Shown here piece after piece: positions 8,157 to 17,256 of a stretch of DNA of 45,371 bases. The DNA lies in assembly GCA_018971945.1 (NCBI GenBank), contig JAGWZH010000015.1, positions 1 through 45,371 on the forward strand, given 5' to 3'. Source of the DNA: Alphaproteobacteria bacterium (GTDB taxonomy: Bacteria; Pseudomonadota; Alphaproteobacteria; Caulobacterales; Aquidulcibacteraceae). The position numbers were made by a program, and so were the translations under genes. Position 1 is the stretch's first letter. Every line of letters begins with the position of its first letter. The notes below the pieces were generated by a model that was given only the letters and a program-made list of their open reading frames with translations, ran no database searches and had not been told where the DNA came from.

Positions 8157-9202
8157 CCCTCCCCCTCCTGATCGCCAAACAAACCCCGCTGGGCCAGCAT
8201 CTGCATCGGCGGAGGGCGTTGGCCCAGGCGCTCATAGGCCCGGGGTGCGGCGACCCTGCCGCGAGGGGTCCTCTGGATGAAGCCTTGCTGCAGGAGGTAA
8301 GGCTCGATGACGTCTTCAAGGGCGTCGCGAGCCTCGGCCAGGGCCGCGGCGAGGGTGTCCACGCCCACGGGGCCGCCGCCATAGGTCTCGACGAGGGCCT
8401 TCAGATAACGGCGGTCCAACAGATCGAGGCCATCAGGCTCCACATCGAGGCGCCGCAAGGCCTTGTCGGCCACCGCCACATCAATGACTGCGCCGTCGGC
8501 GTCGGCAAAGTCCCTGACCCGGCGCAACAGGCGCACCGCCACCCGCGGCGTGCCGCGAGCGCGCTTGGCGATCTCCAAAGCGCCCTCATCGGTGATGGCC
8601 GCATTGAGCTTTCCCGCGGCACGGGCGACGATGCCGGAGAGTTCTTTGGCGTCATAGAACTCCAACCGGACGGGGATGCCGAAGCGGTCCCGCAAGGGGG
8701 TCCCCAACAAGCCTGCGCGGGTGGTGGCGCCGATGAGGGTGAAGGGGGCGATGTCGATGCGGACAGAGCGGGCGGAGGGACCCTCCCCGATGATGAGATC
8801 GAGATGATAGTCCTCCATGGCTGGATAGAGGATTTCCTCCACTTGGGGGCTCAGTCGGTGGATTTCGTCGATGAAGAGGACATCGCGGGGCTCAAGATTG
8901 GTGAGCAGCGCCGCGAGATCGCCGGCCCTGGCGATGACGGGCCCGGAGGTCGCGCGAAAGCCGACCCCCAATTCTCGGGCGATGATCTGGGCGAGGGTGG
9001 TCTTCCCAAGGCCGGGGGGCCCGAACAGCAAAGCGTGGTCCATCGCTTCGGCGCGGCCTTTTGCGGCCTCGACGAATACTTTGAGATTGGCCTTCGCCGC
9101 AGGCTGGCCGACAAACTCGTCAAAGCCTGTGGGGCGCAGGGCGCGGTCGACGCTCTCCCCGGGCTGGCGGTCCGGAGTGACGAGGCGGGAAGGCTGGGTC
9201 AT
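8153..9202 (-). CDS. ruvB: Holliday junction branch migration helicase RuvB
   Basis: The AAA+ motor of the RuvABC resolvasome. Hexameric rings flank RuvA on a Holliday junction and drive branch migration. The 349-residue product shows Walker A GPPGLGKT (61-68), Walker B LFIDEIHR (about 109-116), sensor 1 ([11 protein letters not shown]) and an arginine finger region (PLRDRFG), followed by the winged-helix domain (ending near QRTPRGR). I used the ATG at 9202; a TTG two codons upstream is possible. It is last of ruvC-ruvA-ruvB on the minus strand, 57 bp after ruvA. Confidence 0.97.
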   Translation of the reverse strand: MTQPSRLVTPDRQPGESVDRALRPTGFDEFVGQPAAKANLKVFVEAAKGRAEAMDHALLFGPPGLGKTTLAQIIARELGVGFRATSGPVIARAGDLAALLTNLEPRDVLFIDEIHRLSPQVEEILYPAMEDYHLDLIIGEGPSARSVRIDIAPFTLIGATTRAGLLGTPLRDRFGIPVRLEFYDAKELSGIVARAAGKLNAAITDEGALEIAKRARGTPRVAVRLLRRVRDFADADGAVIDVAVADKALRRLDVEPDGLDLLDRRYLKALVETYGGGPVGVDTLAAALAEARDALEDVIEPYLLQQGFIQRTPRGRVAAPRAYERLGQRPPPMQMLAQRGLFGDQEGEG

Positions 9203-9259
9203 GTTCAATCGTTCTTGTTAGGTTCTGGTTTTTAGCTTGATTTGGTGCGTGCGGGAAGC

Positions 9260-9889
9260 TTAGCCGCGCTGCTCGTTGACTTCCTTGAGGGCGGCGCGGA
9301 TCAGGTCTTTGGAGGAGGCCTCGGGACCCAGGGCTTTGGCGGCGGCGGCGACGGCGCGGGCGGCGGCGTCGCGATCAAGGCCCAGATTGAGCAGCGCTGA
9401 AACCGCGTCGGTTCTTGCGCCGGAGAGGACTGGGGCTGGCGCAGGACTGGCTGAAGTCCCTGTCAGGGTCGCATGAGCCAAGAATCCCCTCGGCGGCGGC
9501 TTGCCGGCGAGCTCTGTAACGATCCTCTGGGCGAGCTTAGGCCCCACGCCATTGGCGCGGGCGAAGGCCGCCTTATCGGCGGTGGCGATGCTGTCGGCGA
9601 TCTGCGCAGGCCCAAGAGCGTCGAGGATAGCGAGGGCCACTTTGGCGCCCACGCTTTGCACCGTCTGGAGTTGCACAAACCAACCGCGCTCACCCTCGCT
9701 CAAAAACCCGAAAAGGCGGATCGCGTCTTCGCGGACCTGGGTCTCGATGTGGAGCAGGGCCGCCTCGCCGATTGTGAGCCGGGTCAGGGTCCGGGCGCCG
9801 GCGAAGGCGACATAGCCCACCCCGCCGACATCGATCAGGGCCGCGTCCTCGCCAATCGCCGCCACAGTCCCGCGCAAGAGTCCGATCAC
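9260..9889 (-). CDS. ruvA: Holliday junction branch migration protein RuvA
   Basis: RuvA binds four-way junctions as a tetramer and loads RuvB. The product is 209 residues with three domains: an N-terminal OB fold starting IGLLRGTVAAIGED (1-64), the double helix-hairpin-helix region (VQSVGAKVALAIL, then ANGVGPKLAQRIVTELAGK, about 70-135), a flexible Ala/Pro linker, and the C-terminal RuvB-binding UBA-like domain (DAVSALLNLGLDRDAAARAV). The start is GTG at 9889, set by homology and an upstream AGGGCG. Longer in-frame extensions upstream run inside ruvC and are not coding. The gap to ruvC is 4 bp, indicating coupling. Confidence 0.95.
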   Translation of the reverse strand: MIGLLRGTVAAIGEDAALIDVGGVGYVAFAGARTLTRLTIGEAALLHIETQVREDAIRLFGFLSEGERGWFVQLQTVQSVGAKVALAILDALGPAQIADSIATADKAAFARANGVGPKLAQRIVTELAGKPPPRGFLAHATLTGTSASPAPAPVLSGARTDAVSALLNLGLDRDAAARAVAAAAKALGPEASSKDLIRAALKEVNEQRG

Positions 9890-9893
9890 CGCC

Positions 9894-10394
9894 CTAGCCT
9901 CCCGCCCGTTCTTTGAAGCCGCCATGCGCAGCATGACAGATCGCGACGGCGAGCGCATCAGCGGCGTCGGCGCTGGCGTCGCCGCAGGCGGGGAGAAGCC
10001 GTCGCACCATAAAAGCGACCTGGGATTTGTCGGCCTGACCTTTGCCGACAACAGCTTTCTTAATAGTCGCGGGGGTGTATTCCGCGGCCAAGAGGCCAGA
10101 GCGGGCGACCGCCACCATGGCCGCGCCTCGGGCCTGGCCGAGGGCAAGGGCGGCGCGGGGATTGGCGTTGACGAAGGTTTCTTCGACTGCGGCCTCGTCG
10201 GGTCGGTGCGCGCCGATGACCGCCTCCAAGCCGATACAGATGGCGGCGAGGCGTTCGCCAAGACTTTGCTTTGGGTCGGGCGCGATCACGCCATGGGCGA
10301 TGTGGGAGAGGCGAGCGCCTTCGCTGACGATGAGACCCCAACCGCAGCGGTTAAGGCCTGGATCCACGCCCAAAATGCGCCTTCTTGTTTGCAT
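9894..10394 (-). CDS. ruvC: Crossover junction endodeoxyribonuclease RuvC
   Basis: Resolves Holliday junctions by paired nicking, acting with RuvAB. The protein is 166 residues, the usual size, with an RNase H-like fold. The first catalytic Asp lies in RILGVDPGLNRCGWG (Asp11), a Glu in AAVEETFVNANPRAAL (about Glu69), and the C-terminal acidic pair in DASADAADALAVAICHA (about 140-155). It lies first in ruvC-ruvA-ruvB, 35 bp downstream of the O-antigen-ligase-like gene. Confidence 0.96.
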   Translation of the reverse strand: MQTRRRILGVDPGLNRCGWGLIVSEGARLSHIAHGVIAPDPKQSLGERLAAICIGLEAVIGAHRPDEAAVEETFVNANPRAALALGQARGAAMVAVARSGLLAAEYTPATIKKAVVGKGQADKSQVAFMVRRLLPACGDASADAADALAVAICHAAHGGFKERAGG

Positions 10395-10429
10395 GCCCTG
10401 GGCTTGGCGGGCGGCAGGTTAAGACAGGT

Positions 10430-11716
10430 TTAAGAGGCGCTTGAGCGCGCCAGCAGCCCTGGGGCGGGACGCGCGGCGATGGCGAGCTTGGCTGCGACGA
10501 TCACGTAAAGCAGCCAGAAAATGTTCTGCGCGAGCAGATAGCTCTCGCTGAAGCTGTAGACGAGGGTCATGGCCAAAAGGACCGGGGGATAGACCCCGGC
10601 GACGGGGTCAAGACCGAAGCGGACCGCGCGAAGGGCCGTGACCGCGAGCTGCGCGAGGACCAGCACGAGTCCAAGCCGACCCAAGGCCAACATGATCTCG
10701 AGCCATCCATTATGGGCCCCGATGACGTTCCAGGCGACATCACGTTGCACCCAGAAGCGAGGGCCGCGTTCGTCCACCCAAAACGCGCCGTACCCATAGC
10801 CAAGCCAAGGCCGCGCGTCGACGGCGCGATGGAGGCTCTCCCAGATTTCGGTGCGCCCGGTCAAGGTGAGGTCACGGCCGATGATCTCCACCAGCACTTG
10901 CGGCGCAAGCAAGACGCCGCCGGCCATAATGATCGCCACCCCCAGAGCAGCTGCGCCAAGGACCACCATCGTCACTGGGCCCCGACGCATGGCCCAGAAA
11001 AGAGCCAACGCGGCGAAGCCCGCGGCCAACGCCAACAAAGCCGTGCGTCCCGTCGACAAGAGGATCAGGACAAAAGCGCCCGCCACGCCGAGGAGCGCCC
11101 AAGCGCGCAAGGGGCGGTCGAGGACGGCGGCGCTCAGCATGACGCCGCACCCAAAGGACATGATCGCGGCCAGCGTGTTTTTGTGGGTCCAAAGGCCAGA
11201 CCAGGCGCCGGGATGTTCATCGCGCATCACATGCCAGGGCGCGAACAAAAGGGCGAAGACGTAACATCCGATGATCATGGCGATCCATGCGCCGGTGAGG
11301 AGTTTCAGAAGCTGGCGCCAATCGAAGCGGGCGGCGAGATAGAAGCCGAAGGCGACCGTCATGCTGAGCCCAAAGGCCCGGCGGAGGGTATCGCCGGGCG
11401 CCGCCGACCAGAGGAAAGACAGCCAGCACAAACCAGCCAACAGCGCGACCAGGACCATTCGAGGCGCGAGGGAAGCGATGCTGCGCCAATCCCTGATCAG
11501 CAGAACCGTCAGGACAAGATAAACAGGCAACCACATGACCCGCGCTATGGGTTGCGGCTCCAAAACGCCCTGGCTCACGAAGATCGCCGCAAAGAGCGGC
11601 TCGGTCATCTGAACGGCGCAAAGACCGAGCAAGACCCACTCCCAAAAAGGAATGGGACGCTCCGCCGGGCTGGCGGCGGCGTCCTCTCGCGCAAACCCAG
11701 CATAGGCGACCGTCAT
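10430..11716 (-). CDS. O-antigen ligase/polymerase-like (Wzy_C) membrane protein
   Basis: A 428-residue polytopic inner-membrane protein with about 10-12 hydrophobic helices. It carries the Wzy_C-domain signature: a small periplasmic-type loop TGRTEIWESL, followed by RPWLGYGYGAFW and GAHNGWLEIMLALG, with conserved Arg and His positions. Members include WaaL (O-antigen ligase), Wzy polymerases and other C55-PP-linked glycan transferases; which one this is cannot be decided from sequence. I used the ATG at 11716; GTG 11719 directly precedes it. It lies between yebC and ruvC, where many bacteria have those genes adjacent. Confidence 0.85.
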   Translation of the reverse strand: MTVAYAGFAREDAAASPAERPIPFWEWVLLGLCAVQMTEPLFAAIFVSQGVLEPQPIARVMWLPVYLVLTVLLIRDWRSIASLAPRMVLVALLAGLCWLSFLWSAAPGDTLRRAFGLSMTVAFGFYLAARFDWRQLLKLLTGAWIAMIIGCYVFALLFAPWHVMRDEHPGAWSGLWTHKNTLAAIMSFGCGVMLSAAVLDRPLRAWALLGVAGAFVLILLSTGRTALLALAAGFAALALFWAMRRGPVTMVVLGAAALGVAIIMAGGVLLAPQVLVEIIGRDLTLTGRTEIWESLHRAVDARPWLGYGYGAFWVDERGPRFWVQRDVAWNVIGAHNGWLEIMLALGRLGLVLVLAQLAVTALRAVRFGLDPVAGVYPPVLLAMTLVYSFSESYLLAQNIFWLLYVIVAAKLAIAARPAPGLLARSSAS

Positions 11717-11767
11717 CACCTGATGCGCTTACACGACCGCGCCTTAAGATTTCGCGGATGCGGCGCT

Positions 11768-12511
11768 TTAGGCCTCCCAGCCCACCAAGCCCTCGTCGGT
11801 CATCTCGGCGTTGGCGTAAACATTCAGCACGTCGTCGAGGTCGTCCAGAGCCGACAAAAGCTTCATCAAAGCGCTCGCAGGCTCGCCCTCGATGGGAATT
11901 GTGGTCTTGGGCCGCCAGACGATTTTGGCCGAGGCCAAGGCCTTGAACCGCGCCTCCAGCGCGGTTTGCACCTCGGCCAGCGCGGGAACCCCGCACAAAA
12001 CAACATGCTCGCCCTCTTCGGTCACGCAGTCATCTGCGCCGGCTTCGATGGCGGCTTCGAGCATGGCGTCTTCGCCAGCGGCGGAGAGAGGGTAGCGGAC
12101 TTCGCCCACCTGATCCCAAAGAAAAGACACCGATCCTGTCTCGCCCAAATTCCCCGAAAAGCGGGCAAAGGTGGCGCGAACCTCCGAAGCGGTTCGGTTG
12201 CGGTTGTCGGTGGCGGCTTCCACGATGACGCCGACGCCGCCGGGGCCGAAGCCCTCGTAGCGCATCTCCACCAGATCATCCGCGCCGGCGCCGCTGGCTT
12301 TGTCGATCGCGCGCTGGATATTGTCTTTGGGCATGCTTTCGGCGCGCGCCGCGGCGATGGCGCGGGCCAAGCGGGCGTTGCTTGATGGATCGGCGCCGGT
12401 TTTCGCCGCCACCTGGATTTCCCGCGCAAGCTTGGTGAACAAAGCGGCCTTTTTTTTATCGGCGGCGCCTTTACGGTGCATGATGTTTTTGAACTTGGAG
12501 TGGCCGGCCAT
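11768..12511 (-). CDS. yebC: YebC/PmpR family protein (translation factor or transcriptional regulator)
   Basis: A 247-residue cytoplasmic protein of the YebC family. It starts MAGHSKFKNIMHRKGAADKK, the diagnostic N-terminus, and contains the conserved AIAAARAESMPKDNIQRAI and YEGFGPGGVGVIVEAATDN segments. YebC proteins were long annotated as DNA-binding regulators (for example PmpR). More recent work assigns YebC-type proteins a role in relieving ribosome stalling. The ATG at 12511 matches the family N-terminus; upstream in-frame residues do not. It lies downstream of the 5-formyl-THF cyclo-ligase gene and upstream of the ruv block. Confidence 0.95.
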   Translation of the reverse strand: MAGHSKFKNIMHRKGAADKKKAALFTKLAREIQVAAKTGADPSSNARLARAIAAARAESMPKDNIQRAIDKASGAGADDLVEMRYEGFGPGGVGVIVEAATDNRNRTASEVRATFARFSGNLGETGSVSFLWDQVGEVRYPLSAAGEDAMLEAAIEAGADDCVTEEGEHVVLCGVPALAEVQTALEARFKALASAKIVWRPKTTIPIEGEPASALMKLLSALDDLDDVLNVYANAEMTDEGLVGWEA

Positions 12512-12583
12512 CGCGCGGTCCCCCTTCCCTGTGAGCAGCGATCGTGAGAACGGGCGGTGCATAGCCGAAAAGCGCTGGGCCTC

Positions 12584-13156
12584 TCAAGCGCAGGCCACTG
12601 CGCCGCTCTCGGTGAGGATCCAATCGAGGCGCTGGTCGTGGGGTCCTGAGGGGACTTCCTCGACCTCTTGGCCGGCGTAAGCGAGGCCAACGGCAAGGAC
12701 GCCCCGGGGCTTCAAGGCGGCCAAAATGCGATCATAATGGCCTCCCCCCTGCCCCAGGCGGCCGCCTCGTCGGTCAAAGCCTAGAAGTGGGACGAGCAAT
12801 AGACGCGGGGCCACTTCCGGAGCGGTCTCAGGGGGGCTCGGCACGCCGAAGGCGTCGGGGCTTAACGCGGCGCCAGCGGGCCAGCTCAAGAAGCGCGCGG
12901 GGCCCCGGCGGGTCACCATGCGGGGCAAGGCGATCGCTGCGCCGGCTTTCGCCAGGGCCGCCAGCAGGACACGTGGATCGGCTTCGGAGCCTACCGGCCA
13001 GTAGCCGCCGACGGGGCTTAGGCCCATGAGCGCTTGCGGAAAGGTCTTAACGAAGCGGAGGGCGGCGTCCGGACATTGGGCCTGCAACTCAGCCCTGAGG
13101 CCTCGCAGCAGCCGCCGCAGCATCGCTTTTTCGGCTTGCAGAGCGGGATCGTCCAT
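12584..13156 (-). CDS. 5-formyltetrahydrofolate cyclo-ligase
   Basis: ATP-dependent conversion of 5-formyl-THF to 5,10-methenyl-THF, a folate-salvage step. The 190-residue product has the family's basic N-terminal helix (KAMLRRLLRGLRAE), the substrate-site segment PVGSEADPRVLL, and the ATP/phosphate motif FDRRGGRLGQGGGHYDRIL near residues 128-146. The ATG at 13156 is preceded by GGAGGGA, a strong Shine-Dalgarno. A longer in-frame extension to 13393 would run through the 6S RNA gene and is not coding. Its position immediately downstream of 6S RNA is a widely conserved arrangement (ssrS-ygfA in Escherichia coli). Confidence 0.93.
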   Translation of the reverse strand: MDDPALQAEKAMLRRLLRGLRAELQAQCPDAALRFVKTFPQALMGLSPVGGYWPVGSEADPRVLLAALAKAGAAIALPRMVTRRGPARFLSWPAGAALSPDAFGVPSPPETAPEVAPRLLLVPLLGFDRRGGRLGQGGGHYDRILAALKPRGVLAVGLAYAGQEVEEVPSGPHDQRLDWILTESGAVACA

Positions 13157-13209
13157 GCCGGTCCCTCCGCGGCTGAGCAGGCAAGTAAAAGTTGGGCGGC
13201 ACCACAGTC

Positions 13210-13359
13210 GCCGTCGCGGCGGCTCACCCCCCTCGGACCCTAGCAGACTAGGTGGGCGCCAGGTGCGCCAGGCCACGACCCGGCACAGAGCCAGCTCCCG
13301 AGAGAAATGATACGGTCCCCGGGATGAATATGCCCGACGCACGCCGCAGGAACCGCCCG
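13210..13359 (-). ncRNA. ssrS: 6S RNA
   Basis: A candidate 6S RNA, which binds RNA polymerase holoenzyme and lowers housekeeping-promoter use in stationary phase. The minus-strand RNA starts near GGGCGGTTCCTGCGGCGTGC. It can close on itself with an 8-bp stem, GGCGGUUC (13349-13356 region) with GAGCCGCC (13218-13225). The interior looks like a long interrupted hairpin with an open centre (CCCGGGGACCGT on the 5' side; CACCTAGTCTGCTAGGG on the 3' side). A promoter with correct spacing ends just before it, and the next gene is 5-formyl-THF cyclo-ligase, as in many proteobacteria. Ends are approximate. A covariance-model search would settle it. Confidence 0.65.
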
Positions 13360-13364
13360 GACCG

Positions 13365-13393
13365 AGATTAGGGGCGACAGGAGGCGCGCACAA
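13365..13393 (-). promoter_or_regulatory. Predicted sigma-70-type promoter of the 6S RNA gene
   Basis: On the minus strand, TTGTGC (13388-13393) is followed by a 17-nt spacer and TAATCT (13365-13370). The predicted transcription start is about 13358, exactly at the 5' arm of the 6S closing stem. The -35 has four and the -10 four of six consensus bases. The coincidence of promoter and RNA 5' end is the main support. Confidence 0.5.
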
Positions 13394-13562
13394 GGCTTGC
13401 GAAAGCGTTCTGGCGAGCGCTTCCGCTCTCTCGGCTGATCGATAGGGTTGGTCTTGAGCCCAATTATCAAAGCTTCAACGTGGCGTCACCGCGGCGTCAT
13501 GAGCCGCTCGTAGCCACCCGACGTGCGCGCTTGGGACAAGCAGGCTTGGCGAGGGGCTTTTC

Positions 13563-15950
13563 ATGACAAAGAAGCAAGGGTGGCTGACCGCTGCCACGGC
13601 CATGGCTGTTCTGGCTGCAATTCCCGTGACGGCGCACGCGCAGCAGGCGGGCGCCGAGGGAGAGACCGTGACGACCTCTGAAGACATCGTCGTGGTGGGC
13701 GAGATCCGCTATCGCGACCGCTCGGAATAGACCGCGCCGACCCTGGCGTATGGGCTTGAGTATTTTCAGCGCTTTGAGCCCCTAACCGCTGGCGACGCCC
13801 TGAAGCGGGTCCCGTCGGTAGCGTTCCTTTCAGACGTTCTGGCAAGCGATGGCGTCCGGTTGCGCGGCCTTGACCCTGCCTACACGCAAATATTGATCAA
13901 TGGCGAACCGGCGCCGGGCTCCGGCTCGGGCTCTGGCGCTTTTGGCAACGGGGCGGAAGGTTCGTTCTTTGTGGACCGGATCCCTGCTGAGCTGATTGAA
14001 CGGATGGAAGTGGTCCGCTCCGCTTCGGCCAACCGCTGCGGCGATGCGGTGGCGGGCGCCATCAATATCGTGCTGCGGGACAGCTATTGGCTGGACGGCG
14101 GCTTTGTCCGAGGGGGCGTGCAATATTTCCAGAATGACGAGAATTGGGGCGAGCTTCTGGGTGGTGTCTGGGGCGGCGAAGCGCTCGGCGGCCGGGTCTT
14201 GGTCGGCCTCAATGTGCAGGACCGGCACAACCCGAAGGACAAGTTTTCTTCCCGTTTCCCGGCACCGGGCGGGGCGCTGGCCAATATCGAAGATCAGAAC
14301 GATGTTCGGGACGGGACCGATTATCCAGGTCAGTTTTCATACTTGGCTGACATCGGCCCGGGCGCGTTCTCCCTGAGCGGCTTCTTTGTGCAGACCAAGC
14401 GGTACGAAAACGAGGACTCGATCGAATACAGCAATCCTGTTCCAGCCACGCCGATCACCCCTGGGGCCATCCGCATCCCCACCCGGCAGATCACACTGAA
14501 CGACAACGATGTCGCTATCGAGCAGCAAAGCTGGGCCCTCCGTGGCTCCTATGAATGGGAATGGGCTGCCGGTGAAACGGAAGTCCGCCTCGGATACGCC
14601 GCGTTCGCCAATGAAGAGGACGAGTTCGAAAACGAGATCGATTATCTGCGCGACGCTTCGCCATTCCCTGAAGCGGATCGCTTCACGGCCGATCGCGCCC
14701 GCGTTTCGCTGAACGATGCGGAGCTCTCCTTTGAGGTGGAGCACGAGATCGACGTCACAGACGGTCTCGAGCTGGAATTCGGCGTGGATTTCCAGACCAA
14801 GGAGCGTGACAGCCTGATCGCTGAAACGGCCCGGTGGCGCACAGGCTCGAGCGGTGTGCCCTCCTTGCCCGCCGGCACGACGCTCACCACCGCCTCCGGG
14901 GCCGGTCTGCCGACGCCGATCCCAAGCCGCGCCTTCGCGGCGGTCCCCGGCGGCGACACCAGTATCGAGCGCGTCCGTATCGACCCATGGGTGATGCTGC
15001 AAGGCGAAGCTGGCGCGCTCTCCTGGGAGGCCGGCCTGCGCTATGAAACAACCGACACCGACATCGCCGACCGCACGGTCGGCGGCGCGGCGCTGTCCAA
15101 TTCCTCAGAAATTCTGCTGCCCTCCGCGCATCTTCGCTTCAGTCTAACAGACGACGATCGCGTTTTTGCCTCTCTCGCCCGCACCGTGCGCCGCCCAAGC
15201 TTTTTGTTCATCTCGCCGGCGCTGCTTGAAGCCGAATTGGGCGACAACGACTTCATCGGCAACCCCAATCTCGCGCCAGAAACGGCCTGGGGCTTGGACC
15301 TGGGCTATGAGCGGCGCCTAGGGCGCACGGGGGTGTTCGGGGTAAACCTCTTCTTGCGCGACATCACGGATCTGATTGAGCTGTCCACGCAAACCGTGGG
15401 CGGCGTTCCGGTTGTCGGCAGCGAAGGAGCCGGCACATTTGTCTACACGCCGCGCAACACCGGCGATGGCGCCGTTATGGGTCTTGAGTTTGACTTGTCC
15501 ACCCCGCTGACAGTTCTGGGCATGGAAAATACCGGCGTGTTCGTGAACTATTCCTGGTTGGACAGCGAAGTGACGGACGAATTTGGCGACCGCAGTTTCA
15601 ATGACCAGGCAGAGAGCGTGTTCAATGTCGGCTTCATCCACGACATCCCGACCACGGGTACGGCGTTCGGCGCAACATACAGGGCGCAGGGCGACGCCTT
15701 CAGCCGGGTGATCGGGGAAGAAGTGCGCACCAGCTATGGCGCGGACCTTGAGGTCTTTGTCGAACAGGAGATCGGCGAGCGGTTCGTGCTGCGCCTTGTC
15801 GGCTCTAACCTGTTGGACGCCACAAAGGATGAAGCGTTCGACAAGTTCACGACTGTCGCTGACCAGCGCGGCCGCTCTTATGACGAGTACGAACTGGAGA
15901 CTGAATCCGCCGGCCCCGTGCTGCAGCTGATCGGGCGTTTGGCGTTCTGA
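13563..15950 (+). pseudogene. TonB-dependent receptor interrupted by an in-frame amber codon
   Basis: An outer-membrane TonB-dependent receptor of 795 codons if read through. The ATG at 13563 follows a GAGGGG Shine-Dalgarno. A signal peptide (WLTAATAMAVLAAIPVTAHA) and a TonB-box-like EDIVVVGE follow. At codon 56 a TAG (13728-13730) interrupts the frame, after which the same frame continues undisturbed. It has a plug domain (GDALKRVPSVAFLSD, VRLRGLDPAYTQILINGEP, IERMEVVRSASANRCGDAVAGAINIVL) and a complete beta-barrel ending in IGRLAF with the C-terminal Phe typical of outer-membrane proteins. Ligand unknown. With one nonsense codon and no other decay, this is a recent pseudogene, a sequencing error or amber readthrough. 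Confidence 0.85.
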
Positions 15951-15973
15951 TCATCCTAGCACGGAAGAAGAGG

Positions 15974-16004
15974 AAGGCCCGGGGTCGCGCCCCGGGCCTT
16001 TTTT
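15974..16004 (+). terminator. Rho-independent terminator after the TonB-dependent receptor
   Basis: An 11-bp perfect stem, AAGGCCCGGGG (15974-15984) with CCCCGGGCCTT (15990-16000), loop TCGCG, running into a T-tract to 16004. It starts 23 bp after the receptor stop codon. The opposite strand also has a pyrimidine-rich tract after the stem, so it may serve the convergent dehydrogenase gene as well. Confidence 0.9.
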
Positions 16005-16012
16005 GTCGGGGC

Positions 16013-17161
16013 TTAATTCGGCGGCGCGAGGCGCAACACCTGACCGGAAGGATCGGCGGCGGTGGACTCCGCCAAAATATACAAAGCCCCGTCCGGACCC
16101 TGGACCACGTTTCGGAAACGTCCCTCCAATTCCTGCAATAGCACCTCCTGGCCTCGCACAGCTCCGGCGCCGTCAAGATCGAGCCGCCGGAGCTGAGCGC
16201 CCGCCAAAGCCGACACAAAGAGGTCTCCCCGCCAAGCCGGAAACAAAGCGCCGTCATAAAAAGCCATGCCGGACGGCGCGATAGAGGGAACCCAGTGAAC
16301 CAAGGGCTGCTCCATGCCCTCGCGCGCGGTGAAGGGGGAGATGACCGCGCCGGAATAATCAACGCCATAGGTGATCACAGGCCAGCCATAATTCGCGCCG
16401 GGGCGCATCAGGTTCACCTCATCGCCGCCGCGGGGTCCATGCTCATTGGTCCAGATGCGGCCTGTGGCGGGATCCCTGGCGACGCCTTGGACATTGCGGT
16501 GCCCTATCGTCCAAATTTCGGGGCGCGCGCCTTGAGCGGCGAGAGGGTTGCCGGGGGCGGGATCGCCATCAAGGGTCAGGCGGACGACCTTGCCGAAGTC
16601 GTTATCCAGCGCTTGGGCTTGTTCGCGATAGGCAAAACCGTCGCCGAGGGTCAGCAGCAGAGTGTCGTCGGGCAAAAACAGCATCCGTCCGCCAAAGTGC
16701 GCGCCGCCCTCTTTTTCGGGCGACGCTTGCCAGAGCACCTCGACATCTGAGAGGCTCAGGCCATCGAACTGCGCCCTGGCCAGGGTGGTGCGGTTGGCGT
16801 CGCCGTCGCCCGCGGCGTAGGTCAGATACACCAAGCGGTTGTCCGCATAGCGCGGATGCGGCTGGACCTCAAACAGACCGCCCTGTCCCTCGGCGAACAC
16901 CGCCGGCACGCCGGCCACGGGCTCGGGGCGCAGAACGCCATTCTCGATGACGCGGACGACGCCGTTTCGTTCGGCCACCAGCATCGCGCCGCCGGGAAGG
17001 AAGGAAAGACCCCAGGGCAGATCAAGGCCCGACGCCACCACCGACACCTCGTAACCGCCTGAATCCGCGACAGGGGCTGTGGATGTCGGGGCTTGGGTCG
17101 CAGAACAGGCCGCCGCCGCCAAAAGCGCTGCCGCCGCAACGCCAAAACCCAATCGCCGCAT
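16013..17161 (-). CDS. PQQ-dependent sugar dehydrogenase-like protein (GSDH/YliI family), exported
   Basis: A 382-residue beta-propeller protein of the glucose/sorbosone dehydrogenase family (soluble aldose dehydrogenase, YliI/Asd type). Visible family segments are VVASGLDLPWGLSFLPGG near the N-terminus, GGRMLFLPDDTLLLTLGDG, the metal/PQQ-region NEHGPRGGDEVN and GANYGWPVITYG, and the C-terminal RFRNVVQGPDGALYIL. It starts at the ATG at 17161 with a hydrophobic leader (GVAAAALLAAAAC) that could be a lipoprotein or Sec signal; the lipobox is weak because the -3 residue is Ala. It should act in the periplasm, oxidising aldose sugars if PQQ is available; no pqq genes are in the window. Confidence 0.9.
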   Translation of the reverse strand: MRRLGFGVAAAALLAAAACSATQAPTSTAPVADSGGYEVSVVASGLDLPWGLSFLPGGAMLVAERNGVVRVIENGVLRPEPVAGVPAVFAEGQGGLFEVQPHPRYADNRLVYLTYAAGDGDANRTTLARAQFDGLSLSDVEVLWQASPEKEGGAHFGGRMLFLPDDTLLLTLGDGFAYREQAQALDNDFGKVVRLTLDGDPAPGNPLAAQGARPEIWTIGHRNVQGVARDPATGRIWTNEHGPRGGDEVNLMRPGANYGWPVITYGVDYSGAVISPFTAREGMEQPLVHWVPSIAPSGMAFYDGALFPAWRGDLFVSALAGAQLRRLDLDGAGAVRGQEVLLQELEGRFRNVVQGPDGALYILAESTAADPSGQVLRLAPPN

Positions 17162-17256
17162 CGCGTTCTCCCCTGTGTTTGCCTGGCGGCCGCGCGCGAC
17201 CATGACTTGGCGGCGGCTCGTGGTAGGGCATATGGTGGATTTGGGAGGATTGGGGA

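Noticed and set aside
9890-10261. N-terminal extension of ruvA
   Set aside because: Lies wholly inside ruvC in another frame; the family N-terminus begins at the GTG at 9889.
10712-12385. 557-codon plus-strand ORF across the O-antigen-ligase and yebC genes
   Set aside because: Antisense shadow caused by GC-biased third positions; composition is His/Gly/Asp/Gln-rich as expected for such shadows.
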